In this document: piece after piece, positions 1 through 9,727 of the stretch | Position numbering within the stretch: position 1 is the stretch's first letter | Layout of the letters: each line of letters opens with the position of its first letter | NCBI RefSeq assembly: GCF_030209435.1 | Contig: NZ_JARVRX010000001.1 | Span: 1 to 64,000, forward strand | Direction of reading: 5' to 3' | Origin: Mycolicibacterium sp. lyk4-40-TYG-92 | GTDB taxonomy: Bacteria; Actinomycetota; Actinomycetes; Mycobacteriales; Mycobacteriaceae | DNA length: 64,000 bases | Made by a program: the position numbers and the translations under genes | Notes under the pieces: generated by a model | The model's database searches: none | What the model was told of the DNA's origin: nothing | The model's input: only the letters and a program-made list of their open reading frames with translations

Positions 1-1
1 C

Positions 2-50
2 AACTGTCACCGATGTCCTGATGCAGAACTGTCACCGAAGTCCTGATACA
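2..50. repeat. Two-copy tandem direct repeat at left edge
   Basis: Two 24-nt copies (2-25 and 27-50) differ at two positions and are spaced 25 nt apart; the core reads CTGTCACCGATGTCCTGAT. Similar sequences occur at the ends of some mycobacterial IS481-like elements, from memory, so this may be an insertion-sequence end or its footprint. No transposase is visible and the window edge cuts the context, so that reading is only inference. Confidence 0.6.
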
Positions 51-80
51 TCACACATTCGTCACGGGCACTTGTCGGTG

Positions 81-100
81 AATCGAACTAGTGTTCGATT
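81..100 (+). promoter_or_regulatory. LexA/SOS box abutting the DUF222 start codon
   Basis: The sequence AATCGAAC-TAGT-GTTCGATT is a perfect 8-bp-arm dyad. Its core TCGAAC-N4-GTTCGA (83-98) is the mycobacterial LexA box. The last base touches the ATG at 101, so bound LexA would block transcription or a near-leaderless message. SOS control of 13E12-family genes is known in M. tuberculosis. Confidence 0.9.
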
Positions 101-1504
101 ATGGGATTCGCCGATCCGGCCGCTGTCGAGGAGGCCTACGCCGCCTGCGAGGCTGCGCAGGCTCGGCTCGCCTCCCTGGATTACAGCGGTCTGGACGTGC
201 CGACATTGTTGGCGTTGCAGTCGCGCCGCGAAACCCTGAAGTGCGCCGCCGAAGTGGTCGATCACCGGATTCTTTCCGCCGCGCAGTCTCAGGTCACGGC
301 CCGGGAGCTGGGGGCGAAGAACTGGGCCGAGGTGCTGCGTATCCGGTTACGCGTGGATACCACTGAAGCCAATCGTCGGGTCCGCGATGCCCTGAATTTG
401 GCGCCCCGCGCCGGGTTGACCGGGGAGCCGTTGCCGCCGCTGTGGGAGTTCGCCGCCGCGGCCCAGGCCGAGGGCGTGATCAACACCGAGCACGTGAAAG
501 TGATCGGCCAGTTCATCAACAAACTCCCCGGGTGGGTTGACCCCACCACCTGCGGGCAGTTCGAACGGTCCCTGGTTTCCGGGGCGCGGCACCAGACCCC
601 GGAAGAACTGCGGGCGGCGGCCGAGGCGCTGCTCTACCTGCTCGATCAGGACGGGCCGCTGCCCGATGATGCCGACCGTGCCCGCAAGCGCGGCCTCACC
701 GTGTCCAAACAACGACCCGACGGGATGTCGGATCTGCAGGGCACCTTGACCCCGGAAGCGCGGGCCTACCTCGATGCCCTGTTGGACAAATACGCCGCCC
801 CTGGCATGTGCAATCCCGCTGATCGGCCGCCCTGCTTCTCTGGCACCCCGTCAGCTGAGCAGATCGCCGGGGATACCCGCACCGCGGCCCAGCGTCGTCA
901 TGACGCGTGCACGGCGCTGCTGCGGATGCTGCTGGCCTCCGGGACGCTGGGGGAGCACAAGGGCGTGCCGATCGGTGTCGTGGCCACCTGTACCGTGACC
1001 GATCTGGAGCAGCGCACCGGGGTCGCGCTCACCCACACCGGCAGCAAGCTGCCCATCAAGGATCTGCTGCAGATGGCGGCCACCAACGGTGCCGACCACT
1101 ACCTCGCGGTGTTCGACCGGCACAGTGAACAGCTGCTGTATATGGGCCGAGCGCGGCGCACCGCCACCGTCGCCCAACGCTTCGCGCTGTTCGCCCGCGA
1201 CCACGGCTGCACCAAACCCAACTGCACAGCCCCGGCGTCGCGCTCGCAAGCCCACCATGTCGACACCGACTGGTGCGACGGCGGCCTGACCAACATCGGC
1301 AACCTCGCCCTGGCGTGTGACTGCGACAACGTTCTGGCCTACAACGGCGGCTGGAGCACCACCATGAAAAACGGCCGCGCCCACTGGACCCCACCACCGC
1401 TCCTGGACGTCGGCCAACCCAGGACCAATCGGTACCACCACCCGACGCTCTACCCACCCGAGAGCGGAGGCGATGACGGTGAAACAGACAGTCCCGCAAG
1501 CTGA
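101..1504 (+). CDS. DUF222 / HNH endonuclease domain protein (13E12 repeat family)
   Basis: This 467-aa protein has an N-terminal DUF222 region (about residues 15-310) and a C-terminal HNH nuclease-like domain. The HNH part shows CTKPNC followed by QAHHVDTDWCDGG and then NLALAC, the usual Cys-paired, His-His arrangement that binds a metal and cleaves DNA. The family is multi-copy in mycobacteria (the 13E12 repeats) and its biological role is unsettled. The start is the ATG directly after the SOS box; no good ribosome binding site fits, which suggests a leaderless or nearly leaderless message induced by DNA damage. The tail after the HNH domain is acidic and serine-rich. It stands alone, convergent with the next gene. 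Confidence 0.9.
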   Translation: MGFADPAAVEEAYAACEAAQARLASLDYSGLDVPTLLALQSRRETLKCAAEVVDHRILSAAQSQVTARELGAKNWAEVLRIRLRVDTTEANRRVRDALNLAPRAGLTGEPLPPLWEFAAAAQAEGVINTEHVKVIGQFINKLPGWVDPTTCGQFERSLVSGARHQTPEELRAAAEALLYLLDQDGPLPDDADRARKRGLTVSKQRPDGMSDLQGTLTPEARAYLDALLDKYAAPGMCNPADRPPCFSGTPSAEQIAGDTRTAAQRRHDACTALLRMLLASGTLGEHKGVPIGVVATCTVTDLEQRTGVALTHTGSKLPIKDLLQMAATNGADHYLAVFDRHSEQLLYMGRARRTATVAQRFALFARDHGCTKPNCTAPASRSQAHHVDTDWCDGGLTNIGNLALACDCDNVLAYNGGWSTTMKNGRAHWTPPPLLDVGQPRTNRYHHPTLYPPESGGDDGETDSPAS

Positions 1505-1601
1505 TCCGGCGCCAGCGACGCTGGAAGGCCACGCCGACCAGCTGCGGCGGCGGTACCGCATACGTTGCGCGGCGCGGGCCGCCGAGCGCCCGGAGTGGGC
1601 G

Positions 1602-3053
1602 TCAGCCGGCGATACGCCGGGTGAACGTGCCGTGGAACCCGATCGGCAGATGGTGTTCCAGATGCGCGGTGGCCAATGGGCCGTCTTCGATGGTGCGGGC
1701 ATCGAAGATCACCAGTTGCGAACGATGGCTTCGCAGATCGTGATTGAGCACCAGCAGCCAGCCGTCGTCCTCGGCGGCGGTGCGGGAGCGCGGCACGAAC
1801 AACGGCTCGCCTGTCTGTGCCAGGCCGAAATCGAACGTGGTCTGGACGCCCGTGCGGTGGTCGATGCGCGTCACCGCGTTGTAGTGGCCCACGTCCTCGG
1901 TGGCCTTGCAGGCGTAGGTGACGTTGTGCTCCAGCGTCGAGCGACGCCAGTCGTACTGCGGGAATTCCATTGGGGCCGTTGCTGATAAAACGGTCTCGGT
2001 GATCCGCCCGGACTTGCTGATCCGGAACCGCGACAGGTGCCCGCGGGGCCACTCGTCGATGGTCAGGTGCGCGCGGGGATCGGCCGGGTCCGACGGATCC
2101 TGCCAGGCCTTGCCGAGCTTGCCGAAGACATCCGAGTCCTCGAACCGGAAGAACTCCACCACGGTGTCGGAGCCGTCTTCGAACGCGTTGGTGACGTGGA
2201 TGTGCGTCAGCGCCTCGTGCTCGATGATGCGGGGCTTGGACCCGTCGCGCGGCACCAGGGCGAACCGGGTTGAACCGTTGCGGGTCTGGTGCTCCAGGGC
2301 TTTCGCCAGCGACCGGGTGCGCAACAGCGTCGGGATGTTGGGGCGCAACGGATCCAGGACGAAAACCATGTGGTTCTCGGTGAGCGCGAAGTCGTGATTC
2401 CACACCATGTCCCACAACTTGAGCGAGCTGATCTGGTGGCTGCGGCCGGCGCGGTCCACCTTGAAGCACCGCAGCCGCGGCGTGGGCAGCAGGTCGAGGC
2501 CGAAGTTGTAGACGTCGCCGGTGTGCGGATCCCACTTGGGATGGGCGGAGAAAGACCCGAGATAGCCGAGCCGGTCGCCGTCAAAGCGCTTGTAGCCCAA
2601 AGTATCCAGCGAGTCCGGATCGATCTTGTACGGCGGCCCGCCCTCCCACATGGCCAGGAGGTCGCCACAGATGGTCGCCATGTTGGTGTTGCCGGTATTG
2701 GCCGGTGGGTGCAGATTGCCGCGCAGGGTGGGGGCATTGGTGGTGATGCCGCGCTGGCTCATCACGTCGCCGCCAAGGTATTGCCTGGTGCGGACATAGC
2801 GGTTGGTGAAGCGGACGCCCCGGCCGTCGAGGACGAAGCGCGACACCATGCCGTCGGCGTCGAACATGGTCTTGAGTACGGTGTCGCCGACCTCGAACTT
2901 GCCGGGGCCGATACGGAACAACGTGCCGGTCAGCTCGGGCGGCAGGGCACCGTCGATGTGGGTGACCTGGTAGTCCATCTCGTCGTACAGGGACGCGAAG
3001 GCGCGGCCGTGCAGCTGCTTGAGCGTCGGTTCCGCGGGCACTGTGGCTGTCAT
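1602..3053 (-). CDS. Carotenoid cleavage dioxygenase-family oxygenase
   Basis: The 483-aa protein belongs to the carotenoid oxygenase (RPE65/lignostilbene dioxygenase) family, seven-bladed propellers with a four-histidine non-heme iron that split conjugated double bonds. The likely iron ligands are visible: His171 (SAHPKWD), His220 (WNHDFAL), His286 (THIHVTNAFEDG) and His474 (GFHGTF). The EDG and the C-terminal FHGTF are family signatures. There is no signal peptide, so it should be cytosolic. The substrate cannot be read from sequence; apocarotenoids or stilbene-like phenolics are possible. It lies 70 nt downstream of a membrane-protein gene on the same strand, and a perfect palindrome 12 nt before its ATG suggests separate control. 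Confidence 0.9.
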   Translation of the reverse strand: MTATVPAEPTLKQLHGRAFASLYDEMDYQVTHIDGALPPELTGTLFRIGPGKFEVGDTVLKTMFDADGMVSRFVLDGRGVRFTNRYVRTRQYLGGDVMSQRGITTNAPTLRGNLHPPANTGNTNMATICGDLLAMWEGGPPYKIDPDSLDTLGYKRFDGDRLGYLGSFSAHPKWDPHTGDVYNFGLDLLPTPRLRCFKVDRAGRSHQISSLKLWDMVWNHDFALTENHMVFVLDPLRPNIPTLLRTRSLAKALEHQTRNGSTRFALVPRDGSKPRIIEHEALTHIHVTNAFEDGSDTVVEFFRFEDSDVFGKLGKAWQDPSDPADPRAHLTIDEWPRGHLSRFRISKSGRITETVLSATAPMEFPQYDWRRSTLEHNVTYACKATEDVGHYNAVTRIDHRTGVQTTFDFGLAQTGEPLFVPRSRTAAEDDGWLLVLNHDLRSHRSQLVIFDARTIEDGPLATAHLEHHLPIGFHGTFTRRIAG

Positions 3054-3064
3054 GCAATCTCCAT

Positions 3065-3084
3065 CTGAGGACGTGTGTCCTCAG
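3065..3084 (-). promoter_or_regulatory. Perfect palindrome before the carotenoid oxygenase gene
   Basis: CTGAGGAC-GTGT-GTCCTCAG is a perfect dyad with 8-bp arms, ending 12 nt upstream of the oxygenase ATG at 3053. No T-tract follows on the coding strand, so an operator is likelier than a terminator. The size and symmetry suit a TetR-type repressor; which one is unknown. Confidence 0.6.
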
Positions 3085-3123
3085 TTTTGGCCTGGAGGTG
3101 GCGTGCTGTCAAGACTTCACGGG

Positions 3124-4419
3124 CTATCCGCCGAAGAGCAGGTACAGCCCCGTGAAGGTGTAGCCGACCATCACCAGCATCATCGCCAGCTGACCGGTGA
3201 GTTGATGTCGCTTGGGCAGGATGCGCAGCGCGCAGTCGTGTGCTGCGACGACGCCGGCGATGTGCCCGGCCACCACGAACAGCACCTTGGTCGTGGCCAG
3301 CACCGAAGGGTGCATCGACAGTACGTAGTACACGTGCGCGTCGTGCAGGCCCACCAGCTGGTAGACGGTCTGCTGGCCCTTCTCGACGAGGTAGGTCAGG
3401 TAATGCGCGAACACGTAGCCGATGACGATCGGGATGAGGGAATGCGCCATCAATCCGGGCAGCTGCCGGCGCCGCGCGCGGTCCACCCCGCCGGTGGCGC
3501 GGGCGGCGAGGCTGAACGACACGGCGACGGTCGTGACAAATACCGCCAGCCCAAGGGTTTTCAGCCCCGTGGCCTGCCAGGTGCCGTCGGTATGCGCTTG
3601 GACGAACCCGCGCCACGCCGGCGTCGCCGAGAAACTGTCGAAGGCCGTCGAGCCCAGCAGCACCGCGAGCACCGTCACAGTGGCGGGCCGGATCGGCAAC
3701 GTGGGTAGGTGGTTGAACGGATTCCCGACGGCGATCTGTCCATCGGCGTTGCGCCGCAACGGGGCGCACCGTGAGGCCACCACGCTGTACACCTCGAACG
3801 GGTCGGCGTGCGAGCACCAGCGGGTGCCGCACACCGCCGCTCCGGTCAGTGTCACCGCCAGATAGATCATCAGCCAGATGCGCACGGCGCCAACCGAACC
3901 CGGGTCGGGGCTGGCCAGCTCGAGCCAGACGAACGCGAACAAGCCGGCCGCCGCGGGCCAGTATCCGAGCCGCGCGGGATATGCGTTCCGGCTCAGTCGG
4001 AGTAGCCGGGCAATGGTCCGTACCGGCGACAGTACCCGCCACACCGGGCCGAAAAGCACTGACAGCGCGACGATTCCGACCCACAGCAGCACGTAGAACA
4101 CGCCTGGCAGCGGGTTGCCGGACCCGGGTGGTCCGACGACGGACGCCACGACAGCCCATGCGGCGAACGCCAGGGCCAGCAGCCCGACCGTCCACCGGGT
4201 GGCCGGCGCGTCGACGGCCGTCGTCACCCAGCGCGGCAATGCCCGTCCCGGTGCCTCCGGGTCGAACCGCGGCTTGCGCCAAGCCAGCGCCACCACTGCG
4301 AAGGTGAAGGTCAACGCCCACGCCGCGCCGATCAGGGCGTAGGTCACGGGGATGGGCAGATCGGTTGACCCGCCCAGCCCGTGGGCCAGGACTGTGGAGG
4401 TCACTGCGTCGGGACGCAC
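3124..4419 (-). CDS. Polytopic membrane protein with AHGLxGxxDLPIP N-terminus
   Basis: This 431-aa protein has roughly nine to ten hydrophobic helices. The N-terminus reads AHGLGGSTDLPIP just before the first helix. I recall that motif from actinobacterial membrane proteins sometimes labelled fenitrothion-hydrolase-like, a weak functional assignment. A central loop has CGTRWCSHADPFEVYS and a third nearby Cys. The C-terminal helices carry several histidines (AHYLTYL, DAHVYY, SMHP, GHIAG, AHDC), which could bind metal or heme. The GTG at 4419 follows the lipoprotein stop by 5 nt, so the two are co-transcribed. Its function is unknown; an integral partner of the lipoprotein and of the large membrane protein upstream is the best inference. 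Confidence 0.75.
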   Translation of the reverse strand: MRPDAVTSTVLAHGLGGSTDLPIPVTYALIGAAWALTFTFAVVALAWRKPRFDPEAPGRALPRWVTTAVDAPATRWTVGLLALAFAAWAVVASVVGPPGSGNPLPGVFYVLLWVGIVALSVLFGPVWRVLSPVRTIARLLRLSRNAYPARLGYWPAAAGLFAFVWLELASPDPGSVGAVRIWLMIYLAVTLTGAAVCGTRWCSHADPFEVYSVVASRCAPLRRNADGQIAVGNPFNHLPTLPIRPATVTVLAVLLGSTAFDSFSATPAWRGFVQAHTDGTWQATGLKTLGLAVFVTTVAVSFSLAARATGGVDRARRRQLPGLMAHSLIPIVIGYVFAHYLTYLVEKGQQTVYQLVGLHDAHVYYVLSMHPSVLATTKVLFVVAGHIAGVVAAHDCALRILPKRHQLTGQLAMMLVMVGYTFTGLYLLFGG

Positions 4420-4424
4420 AATGG

Positions 4425-4835
4425 CTACTGCACCGTGATGGTGGCGACCGTCTTGTCCAGGTGATGCAATTCGACGTCGACCTTGCCCGGCACGTCGACG
4501 GTGAACTGGAACTCCTGACCCTTCTCCGGTTTGACGTTGAAGGTGTGCTCGGGGTTCGAGTGCACGTGCAGTTGGTCGGCGGCGTCACTGGTGACGCGCA
4601 CGATGATCGGCTGGCCGAGCTTGGCCTGCACCTGCTGGTCGAGCGGCGTCGCGGTGCCGCCCGCGATGGTCACGTCGATGTAGACGCGCGCCGGCGGCGC
4701 CTGCGGGTTGCTCAGTTGCGTTGTGCCCGTTGCGGAGGCGCTCGACGAACTGCTGGGCGCCGACTCGTTCTTGCTGCAGCCGACGAGCGCCAGTGCGACA
4801 GCGCCGGCCACGGCGAAAGTCTTCACAAAGGTCAC
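4425..4835 (-). CDS. Small cupredoxin-like lipoprotein
   Basis: This is a predicted 136-aa lipoprotein with a short hydrophobic signal ending in the lipobox LVGC, then a Ser-rich linker. The rest is a beta-rich domain with phrases typical of cupredoxin-like folds, such as QPIIVRVTSDAADQLHVHS, FTVDVPGKVDVELH and a TIT-type final strand. The usual blue-copper Cys is not seen; His in LHVHS and ELHHL might bind metal. The GTG at 4835 overlaps the stop of the one-helix gene upstream (GTGA), which fixes the start. A longer open frame upstream is not coding. It is probably anchored outside the cytoplasmic membrane as a partner of the two membrane proteins of this operon. Confidence 0.75.
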   Translation of the reverse strand: MTFVKTFAVAGAVALALVGCSKNESAPSSSSSASATGTTQLSNPQAPPARVYIDVTIAGGTATPLDQQVQAKLGQPIIVRVTSDAADQLHVHSNPEHTFNVKPEKGQEFQFTVDVPGKVDVELHHLDKTVATITVQ

Positions 4836-5017
4836 GCGGAACCATCCTCTTCGGTCGAACCTGTTGTCTCCGACTCGGTTTCGACACCATCGGAGCTGGA
4901 ACTGTCGTGTGCCCGCCGGTCTTTCATGGCCACCCAGGCCACGACCCCGGCCACGACGAACGCAGGGGCGAACGCGGGCAGTGCCAACAATAGCGAGTGA
5001 TCGGCCAGATAGGTCAC
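4832..5017 (-). CDS. One-helix small membrane protein with acidic tail
   Basis: The 61-aa product has one transmembrane helix (about residues 8-32, rich in Ala, Val and Phe), then basic residues (KDRR) and a Ser/Thr/Glu-rich acidic tail. Charge distribution puts the tail in the cytoplasm. It starts with GTG overlapping the previous stop and its TGA overlaps the GTG of the lipoprotein, so it is translationally coupled on both sides. That is strong evidence that this small frame is real. It resembles small accessory subunits of membrane complexes (CcmD or CcoQ-like in size), but no homology is claimed. Confidence 0.75.
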   Translation of the reverse strand: MTYLADHSLLLALPAFAPAFVVAGVVAWVAMKDRRAHDSSSSDGVETESETTGSTEEDGSA

Positions 5018-6861
5018 GGCTGTCCGACGGGTTCCCTGGCCTCGGTGGCGCTGAACTGCTCACGCGAATTGATCCGTCCCGCACCCCAACTGAGCAGTGC
5101 GATCAGGATCAGCGAGCACACCAGCACGATCAGGGACGCCGCGGGATACAGCCACGTGGGCACATCGAGATTGCGTTCGCGCTGCAGGACCTTGATCTCT
5201 TCGGTGAAGTCACGGGTCGTCGAGATCGCCGGCGTCTCTTCGGCACCGATACCGGGGTCGGCCGGCAGGTACACCGGCACCGCCGCCATGGTGCGGCCGT
5301 CCTGCACGCGCAGCACCGTCTTCCACGTACCCCAGACCGGGATCGGCCGGGTGGACCGGTAGTGGCCCGGGCCGACCTGCTTCAGGTGGTCGACCACCAG
5401 ACCGCGCTCGTGCTCGAGCTTGCCCTGCCACGCCATCAGCGTCACCCATTCCGGGTCATCGCTGATGAGGTTGGCCGGCGTGATCTGGATGTCTGCGTTC
5501 ACAAGCCGCTGCCCCTGCGGGCTCGGCGCGTCAGTGAGGGTGATCTGTGCGCGCGCATGCTCGGGCACTGTGATGTGCAGGCCGTTGGCGACCCCGCCGG
5601 CAATCACCAGGACCGTGGCAACCACGATGCCGATACCGACCGGGCGGGCGGGCAGGCGCTGACCGGTGAGCACGAGGGCCAGCAACGCACCACACATGCC
5701 CATGACGATCGCGACGGGCGTCGACATCGTCAGCGCCTCACCCCACATGCTGCTGGGCCACGGCGTGCGGAACATGGCGTCGACCCAGAACGATTCCAGC
5801 CACATGCCGATGGTGCCGACGCCCAGGCCGGCCACGGCGCCGAAGAGGATGGGCCGCTTGGCAAGCGGCGTCAGCCCGACCAGTTCCACCACGATCGCCG
5901 AGCCCAGATAGAGCGCACACCAACTGTAGGGAGAGCCGAGGATGGGCCCGACCATCAGAGCGACCAGACCGCGGATGAACAACGCGAACGCGATCGCGCC
6001 GAACGTGGAGTAGCGGCCCAGCGTGAGTCGCGTGGCCACCAGCGACATGGCCGCTGCGGCGGCGATCAGCATGGGGTGCAGCACCAGCCGGAACTGTTCG
6101 ACGCCGAAGTCGTATTCGACCGGGAACACCGACAGGCCGATCACCAGACCGCCGAAGGCCAGGTAGGGCAGCACCTTGTTGCGAGCGGCCGGGGCGTCGG
6201 CGCCCATCGCGATGTCACCCTCGCGCTCCAGGAGCAGCGTGGCGACCAGGGAGAGCCCGGCGCCGCCGATGAGCATCAAATGTGTTGGGCCCCAGAGCGT
6301 CACATCCTGGCCGAAGATGCGGTGCCAGATGTCGTCGAGCGGGAAACCGATCAGCGCGTACAGGCCGCAACCGGCCATCAGCACGCCGCCGACGGGCGCG
6401 TACCAGGTTTTGGTGATCTTGATGGCTGCCGGGCCCGGCTTGTCGTACGGCAGGATGATCGACAGCGATCCGGCGATGAACAGCAGGAACAGGCCGACCA
6501 GGATGAAGTAGTGCGCGGGGTTTGCGAGCGGGCCGGCGTCGCGGCCCTTGCCGATGTGCAGGCTGACGTCCCAGATGAAGCCGAACATCGCGCAGATGAT
6601 GGTCGAGATGAACAGCAGCGAGGGCAGCGCAACCCAGCTGGGCCGGTTCATCTTGCGGCCGGCCTTGTCTGCCAGGTCCTTCAGCCAGGTGATGCGGCGT
6701 TGCCGGTGCAGGTAGCCGATCCACAACAGGCCTGCGGTGATGATGCCCGTTGCCACCGACATCCCGATGACCTGATCGAGGGCAGCGCCTCCGCCTTCGG
6801 TTCCGGCCGCGGCCACCACGGTGACCTGCTCGGCGAGCTGTGCTGCCATGTTCCACCCCAC
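5014..6861 (-). CDS. Large polytopic membrane protein with duplicated Asp/His motif
   Basis: The 615-aa protein has about ten to twelve helices, then an extracytoplasmic domain (about residues 425-565) and a last helix near 570-595. Two stretches share one pattern: WDVSLHIGKGRD followed by NPAHY, and DDIWHRIFGQD followed by GPTHLML. Each has Asp, His, Gly-x-Asp and Pro-x-His, suggesting an internal duplication with possible metal ligands. The extracytoplasmic domain has VGPGHYRSTRPIPVWGTWKT, like YtkA/FixH-type domains linked to copper handling. The GTG at 6861 is used; an ATG at 6849 with a nearby GGGGTGG is an equal alternative. It heads the operon and is divergent from a TetR gene. Function unknown. 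Confidence 0.75.
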   Translation of the reverse strand: MGWNMAAQLAEQVTVVAAAGTEGGGAALDQVIGMSVATGIITAGLLWIGYLHRQRRITWLKDLADKAGRKMNRPSWVALPSLLFISTIICAMFGFIWDVSLHIGKGRDAGPLANPAHYFILVGLFLLFIAGSLSIILPYDKPGPAAIKITKTWYAPVGGVLMAGCGLYALIGFPLDDIWHRIFGQDVTLWGPTHLMLIGGAGLSLVATLLLEREGDIAMGADAPAARNKVLPYLAFGGLVIGLSVFPVEYDFGVEQFRLVLHPMLIAAAAAMSLVATRLTLGRYSTFGAIAFALFIRGLVALMVGPILGSPYSWCALYLGSAIVVELVGLTPLAKRPILFGAVAGLGVGTIGMWLESFWVDAMFRTPWPSSMWGEALTMSTPVAIVMGMCGALLALVLTGQRLPARPVGIGIVVATVLVIAGGVANGLHITVPEHARAQITLTDAPSPQGQRLVNADIQITPANLISDDPEWVTLMAWQGKLEHERGLVVDHLKQVGPGHYRSTRPIPVWGTWKTVLRVQDGRTMAAVPVYLPADPGIGAEETPAISTTRDFTEEIKVLQRERNLDVPTWLYPAASLIVLVCSLILIALLSWGAGRINSREQFSATEAREPVGQP

Positions 6862-6882
6862 TGTGTAGATGAACCCTGAACC

Positions 6883-6896
6883 TTACTCGTCGGTAA
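6883..6896. promoter_or_regulatory. Short dyad between the divergent membrane operon and tetR
   Basis: TTAC-N6-GTAA (6883-6886, 6893-6896) lies 21 nt upstream of the membrane-protein start in the divergent region shared with the TetR gene. It is short, so it is only a candidate operator for that TetR protein. Confidence 0.3.
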
Positions 6897-6987
6897 TATT
6901 GCCAGAAGACCGCGTTTCAAACGGGAGTCCGTCTTCCTTCTCCGGATTTTGACATCATGTGGCAGTCGGAGGGAGGGGTTGCGCCAG

Positions 6988-7653
6988 ATGGCTGATGACG
7001 GATCGGGCACGGGTTCGGGCACCGCACCGCAGCGCAGGTATTCCGGCAGGTCGGCGGAGGAGCGACGGGCCGATCGGCGACGGCTGCTGCTGGACGCGGC
7101 CGAGGCGTTGTGGCGCGAAGGCGGGCTGTCGGCGCTGAGCGTGCGCGCGGTTTCGGCCCGTGCCAAACTCACCGATCGCTACTTCTATGAGCAGTTTGCC
7201 GGCCTCGGTGCGCTGATCGGCGCCGTGATCGACGATGTGTTGGAGGGGCCCTTCGCCGCGATGCTGGCCGGAGGGAGTGCGCCCGAGTCGGCGACGGTCC
7301 AGACCCGGCTGACGCTGGGGCTGGCCGGGTTCATCGAGCATGCCGAGAGCGACCCACTGGCCGTTCGGATCTTCCTGACCGACGCCCGGCACATCGACTC
7401 GGTCTCCGAGCACATCCGGATCGCGCAACATCGGGTGGCTGCCGCGATCCTGGCGTTGCTGCAGCCCGACCGCGACGCCGATCAGGAGAGCTTCGACGCG
7501 GCACTGTTCTGTGTCGGCGGTGTGGCCACCCTGATCAACGAACGGCTTCTTGACGACACGAAAACGGTTACGGCGCAAGACTTTGCGGAACAGGTGGTCG
7601 GCTGGTGCGCGCGGGTCCTCCGGGTACCGGAGGACCCGCGCGCACCGAGCTGA
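6988..7653 (+). CDS. TetR-family transcriptional regulator
   Basis: The 221-aa protein has a disordered, Gly/Arg-rich N-terminus, then a TetR helix-turn-helix (about residues 35-70: LLLDAAEALWREGG, then LSVRAVSARAKLTDRYFYEQF) and a helical ligand domain. The ATG at 6988 is chosen because GGAGGGAGGGG lies about nine bases before it; an upstream in-frame ATG at 6949 lacks one. It is divergently transcribed from the five-gene membrane-protein set, the usual layout for a local repressor, so it probably controls that operon in response to an unknown small molecule. Confidence 0.85.
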   Translation: MADDGSGTGSGTAPQRRYSGRSAEERRADRRRLLLDAAEALWREGGLSALSVRAVSARAKLTDRYFYEQFAGLGALIGAVIDDVLEGPFAAMLAGGSAPESATVQTRLTLGLAGFIEHAESDPLAVRIFLTDARHIDSVSEHIRIAQHRVAAAILALLQPDRDADQESFDAALFCVGGVATLINERLLDDTKTVTAQDFAEQVVGWCARVLRVPEDPRAPS

Positions 7654-7663
7654 CGGTCTTCGG

Positions 7664-9563
<1,900 letters not shown>

Positions 9564-9579
<16 letters not shown>

Positions 9580-9611
9580 CGTCCGAGGAGGAGCACCCGC
9601 GCGCTATACAT
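9564..9611 (-). CDS. leuL: leuA leader peptide with three consecutive Leu codons
   Basis: A 15-codon frame encodes MYSARVLLLGRRDGV and stops with TGA at 9564-9566. The three adjacent CTC codons (9593-9585) lie just upstream of stem A. A GGAG lies upstream of the ATG at a rather long distance, and a GTG immediately precedes the ATG. Position, length and the Leu run match a leucine-sensing leader peptide. If a ribosome stalls on the Leu codons it covers the 5' arm of stem A; if it finishes, it covers the loop hexamer at 9560-9555. The two outcomes release or trap the leuA ribosome binding site. Confidence 0.8.
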
Positions 9612-9727
9612 CACCGGCCAGTTTACTCCGGTCCAGTAGTTCCCCAAAACCCGGTCATGTTGTCCCGAGCCAAGCTCCTGGCCAGGGGCAATGGGCGGCG
9701 CACTCACTGTGCCGATACAGTTCGACC

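Noticed and set aside
851..1702. Long minus-strand frame antisense to the DUF222 gene
   Set aside because: It is a mirror of the real gene in GC-rich DNA: low-complexity Arg/Gly/His composition, no motif.
4708..6879. 723-codon plus-strand frame opposite the large membrane protein
   Set aside because: His/Gln/Asp/Arg-rich shadow; the minus-strand genes have overlapping stops and starts and clear helices.
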